Shown here: piece by piece, positions 1-7,308 of the stretch | Numbering within the stretch: the stretch's first letter is position 1 | How the letters are laid out: each line of letters starts with the position of its first letter | Source: an uncultured Clostridia bacterium | GTDB taxonomy: Bacteria; Bacillota; Clostridia; Saccharofermentanales; Saccharofermentanaceae | DNA: 64,000 bases | Assembly (NCBI GenBank): GCA_947303185.1 | Contig: CAMYXF010000001.1 | Coordinates: 62,001-126,000 of the forward strand | Reading direction: 5' to 3' | Position numbers and translations under genes: made by a program | Notes under the pieces: generated by a model | What the model was told of the DNA's origin: nothing | What the model saw: the letters and a program-made list of their open reading frames with translations, nothing else | Databases searched by the model: none

Positions 1-942
1 AAGGTTTGAGAGCATTCCGCCAGGTACCTGATAGATAAGCGTATTCGGATCTACGCGGAGAACCTTGGAACTGATAAGTCCCTCCTTCTCCATCTTTGCA
101 GCAACACCTCTGAAATGAACTGCTGCATCGTTGAGCTTATTAAGATCAAGACCTGTATCACGGTCTGTTCCTGCGAGAGTGGCAACAAGTGATTCTGTTG
201 CAGGCTGCGAAGTACCATTAGCAAAAGGAGACAATGCACAGTCAACTATATCAACACCTGCCATTGCAGCCATGAGATATACCATGGAACCTGTACCTGT
301 CGTGTTGTGGGTATGAAGGTGGATCGGAATGGTTACCTTCTCCTTCAGTTTCTTAACAAGGCTGTAAGCATCGTTAGGAAGCAAAAGGTTTGCCATGTCC
401 TTGATGCAGATCGTATCAGCGCCCATCTGCTCAAGTTCTATTGCCTTTTTAACGAAGTATTCCTCATTGTGCACAGGGCTTACCGTGTAGCTCATAGCAG
501 CTTCAACCATGCCGCCGTACTTCTTTACTGCCTTGATAGATGCCTCCATGTTGCGGACATCGTTAAGCGCGTCGAAAATACGTACTACGTCGATACCGTT
601 CTCAATTGATTTACGGCAGAATGCATCTACCATGTCATCTGCATAGTGGCGGTAACCCAAAAGGTTCTGGCCACGCAGGAGCATCTGGAGTTTTGTATTG
701 GGCAATGCTTTGCGGAGAGTCCTTAATCTTTCCCACGGATCTTCACCGAGGAATCTCATGCAGGCATCAAATGTTGCTCCGCCCCAGCATTCAATTGACC
801 AGTAACCGATGCTGTCCAGAACCTCGCATGCGGGCAGCATGTCTTCCAGCTTCATTCTGGTAGCTGCCTGTGACTGATGCGCGTCTCTTAAGATCGTGTC
901 AGTGATCATCAAAGGCTTTTTGATTTCGAAAAGTTCACTCAT
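1..942 (-). CDS. oadA: Carboxyltransferase subunit (OadA / transcarboxylase 5S type), partial
   Basis: Reverse-strand reading frame open from an ATG at 942 to the left edge, so about 314 N-terminal residues are visible and the end is missing. The start reads MSELFEIKKPLMITDTILRD, and the TDTILRDAHQS stretch is the N-terminal signature of the pyruvate/oxaloacetate carboxyltransferase TIM barrel. Further hallmarks are WGGATFD, LRGQNLLGY, IKDMANLL and the HTHNTTG metal-ligand histidines. Family members move a carboxyl group between carboxybiotin and pyruvate/oxaloacetate. The start follows an AGTGAGGG Shine-Dalgarno and lies 10 nt after the biotin-carrier gene. It is last in an operon with the carrier and an acyl-CoA carboxyltransferase, which fits a transcarboxylase (5S) or a decarboxylase alpha subunit. 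Whether it has its own C-terminal biotin domain cannot be seen. Confidence 0.9.
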   Translation of the reverse strand, partial: MSELFEIKKPLMITDTILRDAHQSQAATRMKLEDMLPACEVLDSIGYWSIECWGGATFDACMRFLGEDPWERLRTLRKALPNTKLQMLLRGQNLLGYRHYADDMVDAFCRKSIENGIDVVRIFDALNDVRNMEASIKAVKKYGGMVEAAMSYTVSPVHNEEYFVKKAIELEQMGADTICIKDMANLLLPNDAYSLVKKLKEKVTIPIHLHTHNTTGTGSMVYLMAAMAGVDIVDCALSPFANGTSQPATESLVATLAGTDRDTGLDLNKLNDAAVHFRGVAAKMEKEGLISSKVLRVDPNTLIYQVPGGMLSNL

Positions 943-952
943 CAAAGAACCC

Positions 953-1333
953 TCACTTAACTTCGAACAATACGTCACCACCGGCAACTGTACCGCCTGC
1001 AGTGCAGTTAACGGAAGCAAGATTTCCTGCTACGGGTGCAGTGATCTCGTTTTCCATCTTCATTGCTTCAAGAATGAGAACAACGTCGCCTGCCTTAACT
1101 TCATCACCCTCATTCTTGAGGATCTTGATGACTGTACCCGGCATGGGTGCTACGACAGAACCTGAAGAAACTGCCGCAGGCTTAGAGGCTGCCTTGGGAG
1201 CTGCAGCAACAGGTGCGGGTGCAACAGGTGCGCTCTGAACTTTTACAGGCTGTACGGGAGCTCCTGAAGCTCCGATAAGCTCAACATCCATCTCATATGT
1301 CTTGCCTTCAACTGTAATACGATATTTGCTCAT
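953..1333 (-). CDS. Biotin carboxyl carrier protein (1.3S / MmdC-like)
   Basis: 126 residues. The C-terminal half is a biotinyl domain with the biotinylation motif EAMKMENEI; the central lysine would carry biotin. The N-terminal ~45 residues ([20 protein letters not shown]) match the usual start of decarboxylase gamma / transcarboxylase 1.3S carriers. A flexible Ala/Pro-rich linker (residues ~35-60) separates the two, as expected for a swinging arm. It would shuttle carboxyl groups between the acyl-CoA carboxyltransferase upstream and the OadA/5S-type subunit downstream. The gene sits 4 nt after the small OadG-tail gene and 10 nt before the oadA start, so the four genes almost certainly share one transcript. 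Confidence 0.93.
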   Translation of the reverse strand: MSKYRITVEGKTYEMDVELIGASGAPVQPVKVQSAPVAPAPVAAAPKAASKPAAVSSGSVVAPMPGTVIKILKNEGDEVKAGDVVLILEAMKMENEITAPVAGNLASVNCTAGGTVAGGDVLFEVK

Positions 1334-1337
1334 TTTG

Positions 1338-1541
1338 TTATTCTCCTAATTGATATTTATGATAAGAAATCTTGTTGTCTTCAACGAACTGCTCAAGACT
1401 GCTCTTCTTTACTTCCTTGAAGGAACGGACGATGACGTGATTTGTATCAACACCGTTCTCTTCTGCAATTGCAGCAACTGCCATTGCCACGATCAATGAT
1501 TCTTCCACAGGCTTTTCCTCCTTAGAGCGGGATATTGCCAT
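1338..1541 (-). CDS. Small soluble OadG-tail-like protein
   Basis: 67 residues starting [20 protein letters not shown]; the ATG at 1541 overlaps the end of the carboxyltransferase gene by 20 nt. The segment from [18 protein letters not shown] through [10 protein letters not shown] resembles the C-terminal tail found in OadG/sodium-pump gamma subunits (acidic start, Ala-rich helix, then a V-V-R-S-x-x-x-V strand). Unlike full OadG it has no transmembrane helix. In related operons such small proteins help assemble the carboxyltransferase complex; that role is inferred here. The start is chosen because longer versions would run out of frame deep into the upstream gene without a ribosome-binding site. 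Confidence 0.6.
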   Translation of the reverse strand: MAISRSKEEKPVEESLIVAMAVAAIAEENGVDTNHVIVRSFKEVKKSSLEQFVEDNKISYHKYQLGE

Positions 1542-3069
1542 GCTTCTTATAGGGCAATGAACGTTCTTTTGTCTTAAGCATATTGAATGCCTCAGCGATC
1601 TTGGATCTTGTCTCTTCGGGAAGGATAACTTCGTCGACATATCCGTGCTCTGCAGCAATGTAAGGATTCATGAACTTGTCGTTATATTCATTGAGAAGTT
1701 CTTCCTTCTTTGCAGCAGGATCTTCAGCATTCTCGATCTGCTTCTTACCGATGATGCTTACGGCACCTGAAGCACCCATAACTGCGATCTCAGCGATAGG
1801 CCATGCATAAACCACGTCAGCGCCTGTGCCCTTGCTGTTCATCGCGATATAAGCTCCGCCGTATGCCTTTCTCATGATGAGACTTACCTTCGGAACAGTA
1901 GCTTCAGAGTAAGCATAAAGAAGTTTTGCGCCGTGACGGATGATGCCGCCGTGCTCCTGCTGTGAACCGGGCAGGAATGCCGGAACGTCAACCAGAGTAA
2001 GGAGCGGTATATTGAAGCTGTCGCAGAAACGGATAAAGCGTGATGCCTTATCTGATGCATTGATCTCCAATGAACCTGCCATGTACAAAGCCTGGTTTGC
2101 GATGATACCGATTGTCTCACCGTCAAGACGGCCGAAGCCGATGATGATGTTCTTAGCAAAAGATTCCTGGATCTCAAAGAAGCTGTTCTCATCTACAAGA
2201 GAATTGATAACATTTCTAACGTCATATGCCTTCTTTGAATCAGCAGGAACGATAGAACTTAATGAAGCACTGTTGTCTACTGCTACGCCCGGAACAGTCA
2301 TGGAGTCATCGAGATTGCTCTGGGGCAGATAACCTAAGAGCTGACGCACACCGTTAAGGCATGAGAGATCATCAGGATATACGAAGTGCGCAACACCTGA
2401 TGTTGAGCTGTGAACTGCAGCACCACCAAGATCAGCAGAAGAGATGACCTCACCTGTTACGGACTTAACGACTGCAGGACCTGTGATGTACATCTGGCTG
2501 TAGTCTGTCATGAAGATAAAGTCAGTGATTGCTGGAGAATAGCATGCACCGCCTGCACAGGGGCCCATAATGACTGAGATCTGAGGGATAACGCCTGATG
2601 CGATCGTATTGCGGTAGAAGATATCAGCATAACCTGAAAGGCTGTCGATGCCTTCCTCGATCCTTGCTCCGCCGCTGTCATTGATGGAAATAAAAGGAGC
2701 CTTCATCTCCATAGCCTTATCCATGGCTCTGCAGATCTTCATTGCGTGAGCTTCACCCAGTGAACCGCCTCCTACCGTAAAATCCTGTGACGATGCGAAA
2801 GCGAGTCTGCCGTGAATATATCCGTAACCCGTAACTACACCGTCGCCGGGTTTCTTTTTCTTGTCCATTCCGAAATCACTGCAGCGTGATGCGATCTGGT
2901 CGTTGATCTCAACGAACGTGCCGTCATCGAAAAGAGCTTCCATACGCTCTCTTGCAGTCAACTTGCCGGATGAATGCTGTTTTGCGATTCTGTCCGGACC
3001 GCCTGCAGCAGCCACATTCTCCCTGCGCTGGTTGAGCTGGCTGATACTGTCCTGCCATTTCTGATCCAT
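1522..3069 (-). CDS. mmdA: Acyl-CoA carboxyltransferase (MmdA / transcarboxylase 12S type)
   Basis: 515 residues, the normal size for the methylmalonyl/propionyl-CoA carboxyltransferase family (two crotonase-like halves). Visible family motifs: SGGARIEEGIDSLSGYADIF and GPCAGGACYSPAITDF in the N-half, and VPAFLPGSQQEHGGIIRHGA plus AYGGAYIAMNSKGTGADVVY in the C-half. It moves the carboxyl group between an acyl-CoA (methylmalonyl-CoA expected) and biotin on the carrier protein. A GGAGG Shine-Dalgarno precedes both an in-frame TTG (3075) and the ATG (3069); the ATG is used here, with the TTG as a real alternative. It is the first gene of the operon, behind a sigma-A-like promoter. No MmdB/OadB membrane subunit is in view, so the enzyme may be a soluble transcarboxylase. 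Confidence 0.92.
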   Translation of the reverse strand: MDQKWQDSISQLNQRRENVAAAGGPDRIAKQHSSGKLTARERMEALFDDGTFVEINDQIASRCSDFGMDKKKKPGDGVVTGYGYIHGRLAFASSQDFTVGGGSLGEAHAMKICRAMDKAMEMKAPFISINDSGGARIEEGIDSLSGYADIFYRNTIASGVIPQISVIMGPCAGGACYSPAITDFIFMTDYSQMYITGPAVVKSVTGEVISSADLGGAAVHSSTSGVAHFVYPDDLSCLNGVRQLLGYLPQSNLDDSMTVPGVAVDNSASLSSIVPADSKKAYDVRNVINSLVDENSFFEIQESFAKNIIIGFGRLDGETIGIIANQALYMAGSLEINASDKASRFIRFCDSFNIPLLTLVDVPAFLPGSQQEHGGIIRHGAKLLYAYSEATVPKVSLIMRKAYGGAYIAMNSKGTGADVVYAWPIAEIAVMGASGAVSIIGKKQIENAEDPAAKKEELLNEYNDKFMNPYIAAEHGYVDEVILPEETRSKIAEAFNMLKTKERSLPYKKHGNIPL

Positions 3070-3117
3070 TATCAATTAATCCTCCAAAAGAATACTTTGG
3101 CTAATACAACAATATAC

Positions 3118-3145
3118 ATTATATGCAATATATTTTGATTATCAA
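3118..3145 (-). promoter_or_regulatory. Sigma-A-like promoter of the carboxyltransferase operon
   Basis: On the minus strand TTGATA (3140-3145) is followed after 16 bp by a perfect TATAAT (3118-3123), about 50 bp before the mmdA start. The surrounding DNA is very AT-rich. Confidence 0.65.
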
Positions 3146-3211
3146 ACTATTTTCTTTGATTTTTTGAAGAAATATACAGATTAAAAGCAAATGAAATAAA
3201 AAATGCAGCGA

Positions 3212-3436
3212 TCAATACTCGGTCCGTACCGAATCCAGACCGTAGGTCTCTTTGAATCTTCTCTCGTCTTCAGATGACCTGATCACCATGACCTCAACAA
3301 AGTGACCGTCCTTCTTATTCTTGAAGCCGGCTGTTTTCTCACCCGTGCAGATGGAACTCCTGATAACGGCATACTGCGTCTCAGGATCGAACTTTATCTC
3401 ATCTTTCAGTTTTTTCTCGCGCTTAAAGAATTTCAT
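3212..3436 (-). CDS. Small conserved-looking protein of unknown function
   Basis: 74 residues, charged and soluble, beginning MKFFKREKKLKDEIKFDPE. It contains one Cys in SSICTGEKTAGF and ends in a GLDSVRTEY tail. No domain is recognised. The lysine-rich start followed by two predicted strands (QYAVIRSSI, FVEVMVIRSS) resembles small hypothetical proteins common in gut Clostridia, but I cannot name a family. It stands between the mmdA promoter and the ZIP gene and is read on the same strand as both. It ends ~65 bp upstream of the mmdA promoter region. Confidence 0.6.
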   Translation of the reverse strand: MKFFKREKKLKDEIKFDPETQYAVIRSSICTGEKTAGFKNKKDGHFVEVMVIRSSEDERRFKETYGLDSVRTEY

Positions 3437-3493
3437 ATTACAACCGCTGCTTATCAGGATGCCTAATTATAACACGCAAGACTTAACGGCTCT

Positions 3494-4276
3494 TTATCCC
3501 AGAGCAACGTCGAGAGCCATCATGAGGCTGAAACCTACAGCAAAAGAGATAACACCGATATTGGAATGCTTTCCCTGGCTCATCTCAGGAATAAGTTCTT
3601 CAACGACTACATAAAGCATCGCGCCTGCAGCAAATGAAAGCAAATAAGGCATTGCAGGAACAACAAGTCCTGCTATAAGTACTGTAAGCCCTCCGAAAAC
3701 CGGTTCGACCGCGCCCGAAAGAACACCCAGCACAAACGACTTCGGTTTGCTCTTACCTTCCGAATACAGAGGCATGGAAATAATCGCGCCTTCAGGGAAA
3801 TTCTGAATTGCGATACCTAACGCAAGTGCCAGAGCACCGCCCGCGGTTATGTTAGCAGAACCGCTCATGAGACCTGCATATACAACACCTACGGCCATAC
3901 CTTCAGGAATGTTATGGAGCGTAACAGCTAACACCAGCATAACTGTACGTGTCAGTTTGCTCTTGGGACCTTCAACCTGGTTTATGTGAACGTGAAGGTG
4001 CGGAATGATGTGGTCAAGTAAGAGCAGGAATAAGATACCGAGCCAGAAACCGATGAACGCGGGAACAAACGCAAACTGTCCTTTATCAGAAGACTGCTCA
4101 ATTGCAGGAACAATAAGACTCCATATGGATGCGGCCACCATGACGCCTGCAGCAAATCCGGTAAGTGCACGCTGGATGCTTTCCTTCAGATCTTTCTTCA
4201 GAAAGAATACACAACCTGCACCTGCAGCAGTACCTATAAACGGGATAAGGAGACCCAATATTACTGTCTTTAACAT
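3494..4276 (-). CDS. ZIP-family metal transporter
   Basis: 260 residues with about eight membrane segments. ZIP signatures are present: HNIPEGMAVGVVYAGL in helix 4 and NFPEGAIISMPLYSEG in helix 5, each carrying metal-binding His/Asn/Glu residues. The cytoplasmic loop has a histidine cluster (HIIPHLHVHIN) typical of ZIP proteins. Members import Zn, Fe or Mn divalent ions across the cytoplasmic membrane. The ATG at 4276 has a good GAAGG Shine-Dalgarno 7 bp upstream and starts 2 nt after the stop of an ABC-transporter stub, so the two are probably cotranscribed from the promoter region with twin palindromes at 4487-4525. The nearby DtxR-type regulator suggests iron- or manganese-dependent control (inference). 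Confidence 0.88.
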   Translation of the reverse strand: MLKTVILGLLIPFIGTAAGAGCVFFLKKDLKESIQRALTGFAAGVMVAASIWSLIVPAIEQSSDKGQFAFVPAFIGFWLGILFLLLLDHIIPHLHVHINQVEGPKSKLTRTVMLVLAVTLHNIPEGMAVGVVYAGLMSGSANITAGGALALALGIAIQNFPEGAIISMPLYSEGKSKPKSFVLGVLSGAVEPVFGGLTVLIAGLVVPAMPYLLSFAAGAMLYVVVEELIPEMSQGKHSNIGVISFAVGFSLMMALDVALG

Positions 4277-4278
4277 TT

Positions 4279-4470
4279 TTATACCTTCTTCAGATAATAG
4301 TTCCAATCACTGTTTTGAGACAACAGATTCTTTACTATGTCGGCGATTATCATGTACGGAATAAAGGACGTTGCAACGCCAAGCACCGCAAGGATAACGC
4401 TCCAAATGAAATTACTCTTTTTCCTGCCTGTAAATTCCAACAACCAGGAAAACGTACTCCTATGCTTCAT
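4279..4470 (-). pseudogene. N-terminal stub of an ABC exporter permease
   Basis: 63 residues reading MKHRSTFSWLLEFTGRKKSN, then a hydrophobic helix (FIWSVILAVLGVATSFIPYM) and IIADIVKNLLSQN. This is how the transmembrane domain of ABC exporters with fused ATPase begins (normally ~580 residues). Everything after the first helix is missing: no other helices, Walker A or signature motif follow. The stop lies just before the ZIP start, as if a deletion joined the ABC gene start to the ZIP gene. The stub keeps the operator region upstream (4487-4525). It could still act as a short leader peptide coupling translation to the ZIP gene; I consider it a remnant. Confidence 0.65.
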
Positions 4471-4486
4471 AGACGCCCCTCAATCA

Positions 4487-4525
4487 GTTAGTTTTCGCTA
4501 ACCAATATAGTTAGCAACCACTAAC
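4487..4525 (-). promoter_or_regulatory. Twin GTTAG-N6-CTAAC operators
   Basis: Two perfect inverted repeats, GTTAG-N6-CTAAC at 4487-4502 and again at 4510-4525, with centres 23 bp apart. They lie 17-55 bp upstream of the ABC-stub/ZIP transcription unit. The half-site GTTAG/CTAAC is the core of DtxR-family boxes, and a DtxR-type regulator is encoded 325 bp away. Binding by that protein is inferred. Confidence 0.6.
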
Positions 4526-4776
4526 CTGTCAAGTGCAATTTTTGAATAACAAAAATTCATGATTAAATCCAGCAGATACATTATCTGCAACAACACCCGC
4601 AGAAATGATTAGAGGCTGTCTCAAATGCGTTTGAGACAGGCGTGCCTTCAAGAAGTGAACGTGTTACCAAATATAACCAGCTTCTCAGAATCGAAGAGCA
4701 GCTTGGAATCGCTGCAGTCTATCCCCAGATGAAAGCATTCCACATTAAGAAGTAATTTCCTCTATCTGACTTTATA
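4526..4776. other. Intergenic stretch with palindromes and a decayed reading frame
   Basis: Between the operators and the terminator there is no complete gene. It holds a 17-bp palindrome at 4572-4588 (GCAGATA, 3-nt loop, TATCTGC), a 24-bp hairpin at 4616-4639 (CTGTCTCAAA, TGCG loop, TTTGAGACAG) and a plus-strand open frame from 4609 to 4755 described separately. The hairpin resembles some insertion-sequence ends, but I see no matching second end or transposase. Confidence 0.4.
4609..4755 (+). pseudogene. C-terminal remnant of an unrecognised gene
   Basis: An open frame of about 48 codons without a start codon. It runs from just after a TGA to a TAA at 4753-4755 and ends in [20 protein letters not shown] followed by [17 protein letters not shown]. 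The composition is protein-like (amphipathic helix, charged tail) and a strong terminator follows 22 bp later, as after a true gene end. I do not recognise the family. It is most simply the tail of a gene whose front was deleted, but it could be chance because part of it overlaps a perfect hairpin. Confidence 0.3.
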
Positions 4777-4823
4777 AAAAAAGAACCCGGCTCTTGTCCC
4801 CTTTTTGAGCCGGGTTCTTTTAT
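4777..4823. terminator. Bidirectional intrinsic terminator
   Basis: A 13-bp perfect stem (4781-4793 with 4807-4819, AAGAACCCGGCTC) and a 13-nt loop. A T-rich run follows on both strands and is best on the minus strand (seven Ts). It sits 27 bp after the regulator gene read on the minus strand. Confidence 0.85.
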
Positions 4824-4849
4824 GATTCAATTTAAACCGATAATTGGAA

Positions 4850-5215
4850 TTACTTTTTGTATTCTTTTCTGTGCTTTTTTATTGCTTTGAACGTCTTGTC
4901 GCTGATTACATGTTCAATGCGGCATGCGTCTTCTTCAGCAGTCTTCATATCTACGCCTAATTTCATCAGAGCTTCCGTTAATACAACATGTCTTTCATAG
5001 ATTTTTTTTGCGATCTTTAAGCCTTCGGTAGTAAGCGTTAAATAGCCTTTGTCATCAACCTCTATATAGTTTCCGTTTTTTAGAATACCCATAGCTCTGC
5101 TTACGCTGGGTTTTGAAAAACCCAGATAGTTGGCAACATCGAGCGAACGTACGGGAGCATTCTTCTTGGAAAGCACAAAAATAGTCTCAAGATACATTTC
5201 ACCTGATTCCTGCAT
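4850..5215 (-). CDS. DtxR-family metal-dependent transcriptional regulator (iron type)
   Basis: 121 residues: a winged-helix DNA-binding domain (residues ~1-62, VRSLDVANYLGFSKPSVSRA as helix-turn-helix) and the metal/dimerisation domain (~65-121). The SH3-like third domain of longer members is absent, as in MntR. However, the predicted metal ligands are of DtxR type: Met7, His76, Cys98, Glu101 and His102 (DACRIEHVISD). B. subtilis MntR has Asp and Glu at the Met7 and Cys98 positions. This argues for Fe(II) rather than Mn(II) sensing (inference). A strong AAGGAGGT Shine-Dalgarno lies 10 bp before the ATG. Twin GTTAG palindromes upstream of the neighbouring transporter unit are the likely targets. 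Confidence 0.88.
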   Translation of the reverse strand: MQESGEMYLETIFVLSKKNAPVRSLDVANYLGFSKPSVSRAMGILKNGNYIEVDDKGYLTLTTEGLKIAKKIYERHVVLTEALMKLGVDMKTAEEDACRIEHVISDKTFKAIKKHRKEYKK

Positions 5216-5239
5216 GGCAAAAAGAACCTCCTTAAAGAT

Positions 5240-5266
5240 TAAGACTATTTTACCATATAAGTCTTA
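5240..5266 (-). promoter_or_regulatory. Inverted repeat in the promoter region of the DtxR-type gene
   Basis: TAAGACT-N13-AGTCTTA: 7-bp perfect arms flanking a TAAAAT that could be the -10 element for the regulator gene. The position suits autoregulation, but the arms do not match the GTTAG half-sites. Confidence 0.4.
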
Positions 5267-5284
5267 CATCTTTACGACATGAAG

Positions 5285-5470
5285 TCATATACCCATTTTA
5301 TTTGCATAGATAAAATGCGCCGTTGTTCCTTCAACATGGATATCGTCCTTAAGGCACGTTATCAGATCAGTATAGAACTCATTTTTGATGGACTCAGTGC
5401 TGAACCTGGTAAAAGATTCGAGGAACATCACCACTTTCAATGCGATCAGGGCCAGTCTGATAAAGAACAT
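5285..5470 (-). pseudogene. Possible decayed C-terminal fragment (hydrolase-like?)
   Basis: A 61-codon minus-strand frame with a hydrophobic start (MFFIRLALIALKVVMFLESF) and an ending that reads like the end of a globular protein (TAHFIYANKMGI). The latter is vaguely like the late strand of alpha/beta-hydrolases in gut Clostridia. No start with a Shine-Dalgarno is seen, and an overlapping plus-strand frame of 79 codons (5279-5518) is equally open. The 5216-5576 gap otherwise holds only the regulator promoter and the leader of the Ntn-hydrolase gene. Low confidence that anything is expressed. Confidence 0.22.
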
Positions 5471-5576
5471 GGCTTAACCCATCGCATCTATATATTTGCC
5501 CTTATTTCCTGCAAATAGTAAACTTAACACGTAGTTTATGGGGATTTGCTACCGCACCGGCTGCGTGGGGATGTTT

Positions 5577-7238
5577 ATGAAAAAGAAGAGAAATAAGAAA
5601 GCGATTGTCATCACCGCTATTGTTATGCTTATTGGAATCCTGCTTGTATTGGCAGGTATCTTTGGCGGATGGTTTATAGGTTTATTCTATAAAGATTTTG
5701 ATTATAAGAACATAACTTCCAACGATCTGGGCAAACAGATAAAAACAGACATCCAGGTCTATTACGACAATATTGATGTCCCTGATAAAACATTACAGCT
5801 TTTGGGCGGATTAAGTGCTGATGATTATAAGTTCATTGTTCTGGATCTTTCAAATTTAAGCGAAGAAGACAAGGAAACATATTACAAGAGCACCATTCAG
5901 CATATTACAATTCAGGGCACATTAAGAGCTGTTGATGAAGAGGAATACAAAGAAGTAACCGAAGCACTTTTCGAGCTTTACGATTACTTATACTACGAGA
6001 GGCTGGAACAGGCTGAAGCAGAGGGCAAAGAAGGCTTTGAGACCACATTCACCCTTGAGCAATATCACGAGATACTCTGTGAGGATGTCCTTCCTTATTG
6101 CATCGAAGTCAGATCTGTTTCTTCTTTTAATTGGATACCATTCATTCCCACAGGCGTGTTAGTTTTCATTATCGCGCTTATACTGGAGATCTGTCTTGTC
6201 TTCAAATTCAAAAAGAGGATCGTCCTCCCTGTCATTTACGGGCTTATGGTAATTGTTCCGGCAATAATGTTCCGGAATCACATAAGGACCATGCTTACTG
6301 TTAACAAAGTCACCGATGGTCTTTATACAATGAAGAACTACGAATGTACCGACACCATGGGAATGCTCAGTTCTAACGCACAGACTTCAGATGACGTGTT
6401 TAACTGGATCTTTGATACACACTTATACGGTGCACCGAGTGTCTTTTCCATAGATGATGACGATGTCGGATTCGGCTGCGCTACATTTGCAGCTGTCACT
6501 CCGGAAGGCGACCATATCTTCGGACGCAATTTCGATCTGATGGAGACGGACGCTTTGCTCGTTTATTCTCATCCTGAAGGCTGTTATGAATCGATTGGTG
6601 TTACCGGCCTTGCCTTTTTCGGAACTGGCGAGAATGCCCAGGTAGATCCGGACTCTGCCTTGGGCAAATTTATAATGACCATCACCCCCTACCTTGTTCT
6701 CGACGGCATGAACGAGAAAGGTGTCGCGGCAGGAATCCTTCAGGTAAACATAGATGAGCCACATCAGGATAACGGCAAACCCGATCTGCCTGTATACATG
6801 GCAATAAGAGGAATACTCGATACCTGCGCTTCGGTTGATGAGGCAATCGCTTTCCTCGATTCTTACGATATACATTCCGACCTTGGTAACTATCACCTGT
6901 TCATCACCGACAGATCAGGCAGATACGTTGTAGTCGAATGGCTTGATAACGAGATGGTCGTAACAGAGCATCCGTACTGCACCAACAGCGTAATCGCCCC
7001 GGGCGAATATTACGACATGGGCGATCCGGACGACAGAATATCGACCATTGAAGAGAATCTCGGATCAAGCCTGGTCGCAACCGAACAGGAAGCGATGGAG
7101 ATCCTCGATAAAGTTCACAACAAACAAGGTCTTACCGAGTGGTCCTGCGTCTATAATCTTGACGACTTCACTGTCAGTATCTGCCTTGATGCAGACTTCG
7201 GAACGACTTATACGTTCAGTGTCACGGATTTCGCTTAA
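5577..7238 (+). CDS. Membrane-anchored Ntn-hydrolase (choloylglycine hydrolase / C45-like)
   Basis: 553 residues. Membrane helices lie at about residues 9-37, 186-209 and 215-232, so a ~150-residue extracytoplasmic domain sits between the first two. The C-terminal ~300 residues resemble linear-amide C-N hydrolases (bile-salt hydrolase / penicillin V acylase / acyl-CoA:6-APA acyltransferase type): GFGCATFAAV with Cys301 as candidate nucleophile, FGRNFDLME with the conserved Arg/Asn/Asp, and GMNEKGVAAGILQV. In family enzymes the Cys is exposed by autoproteolysis and becomes the N-terminal nucleophile. Here it would be cleaved away from the membrane part. The ATG at 5577 is chosen for the GTGGGG 6 bp upstream; two earlier in-frame ATGs lack a site. 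Substrate unknown. Confidence 0.75.
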   Translation: MKKKRNKKAIVITAIVMLIGILLVLAGIFGGWFIGLFYKDFDYKNITSNDLGKQIKTDIQVYYDNIDVPDKTLQLLGGLSADDYKFIVLDLSNLSEEDKETYYKSTIQHITIQGTLRAVDEEEYKEVTEALFELYDYLYYERLEQAEAEGKEGFETTFTLEQYHEILCEDVLPYCIEVRSVSSFNWIPFIPTGVLVFIIALILEICLVFKFKKRIVLPVIYGLMVIVPAIMFRNHIRTMLTVNKVTDGLYTMKNYECTDTMGMLSSNAQTSDDVFNWIFDTHLYGAPSVFSIDDDDVGFGCATFAAVTPEGDHIFGRNFDLMETDALLVYSHPEGCYESIGVTGLAFFGTGENAQVDPDSALGKFIMTITPYLVLDGMNEKGVAAGILQVNIDEPHQDNGKPDLPVYMAIRGILDTCASVDEAIAFLDSYDIHSDLGNYHLFITDRSGRYVVVEWLDNEMVVTEHPYCTNSVIAPGEYYDMGDPDDRISTIEENLGSSLVATEQEAMEILDKVHNKQGLTEWSCVYNLDDFTVSICLDADFGTTYTFSVTDFA

Positions 7239-7274
7239 TCAGATTAATCTGTTATAAATCCGTTAAAACCGCTG

Positions 7275-7283
7275 TGATACAAT
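7275..7283 (+). promoter_or_regulatory. Extended -10 promoter of the XRE regulator
   Basis: TGA-TACAAT forms an extended -10 element about 105 bp before the gene. No good -35 is seen. The transcript would begin with a leader that includes the hairpin at 7309-7341. Confidence 0.4.
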
Positions 7284-7308
7284 AGACCAGACAGCCCTGT
7301 CGGGTAAG

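Noticed and set aside
51..863. Several plus-strand and minus-strand short frames over the oadA gene
   Set aside because: They are shadows of the conserved carboxyltransferase frame that is open to the left edge.
4279..4470. Functional small transporter subunit
   Set aside because: Sequence equals only the first helix of an ABC exporter permease and ends abruptly at the ZIP gene.
4616..4639. CTGTCTCAAA hairpin as an insertion-sequence end
   Set aside because: Some IS families have similar terminal repeats, but no second copy, target duplication or transposase frame is near.
4850..5215. MntR (manganese-specific) assignment
   Set aside because: Met7 and Cys98 replace the Asp and Glu metal ligands of MntR; the residues agree better with iron-type DtxR.
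5279..5518. Plus-strand 79-codon gene
   Set aside because: No Shine-Dalgarno, composition not protein-like, and overlaps a more plausible minus-strand fragment.
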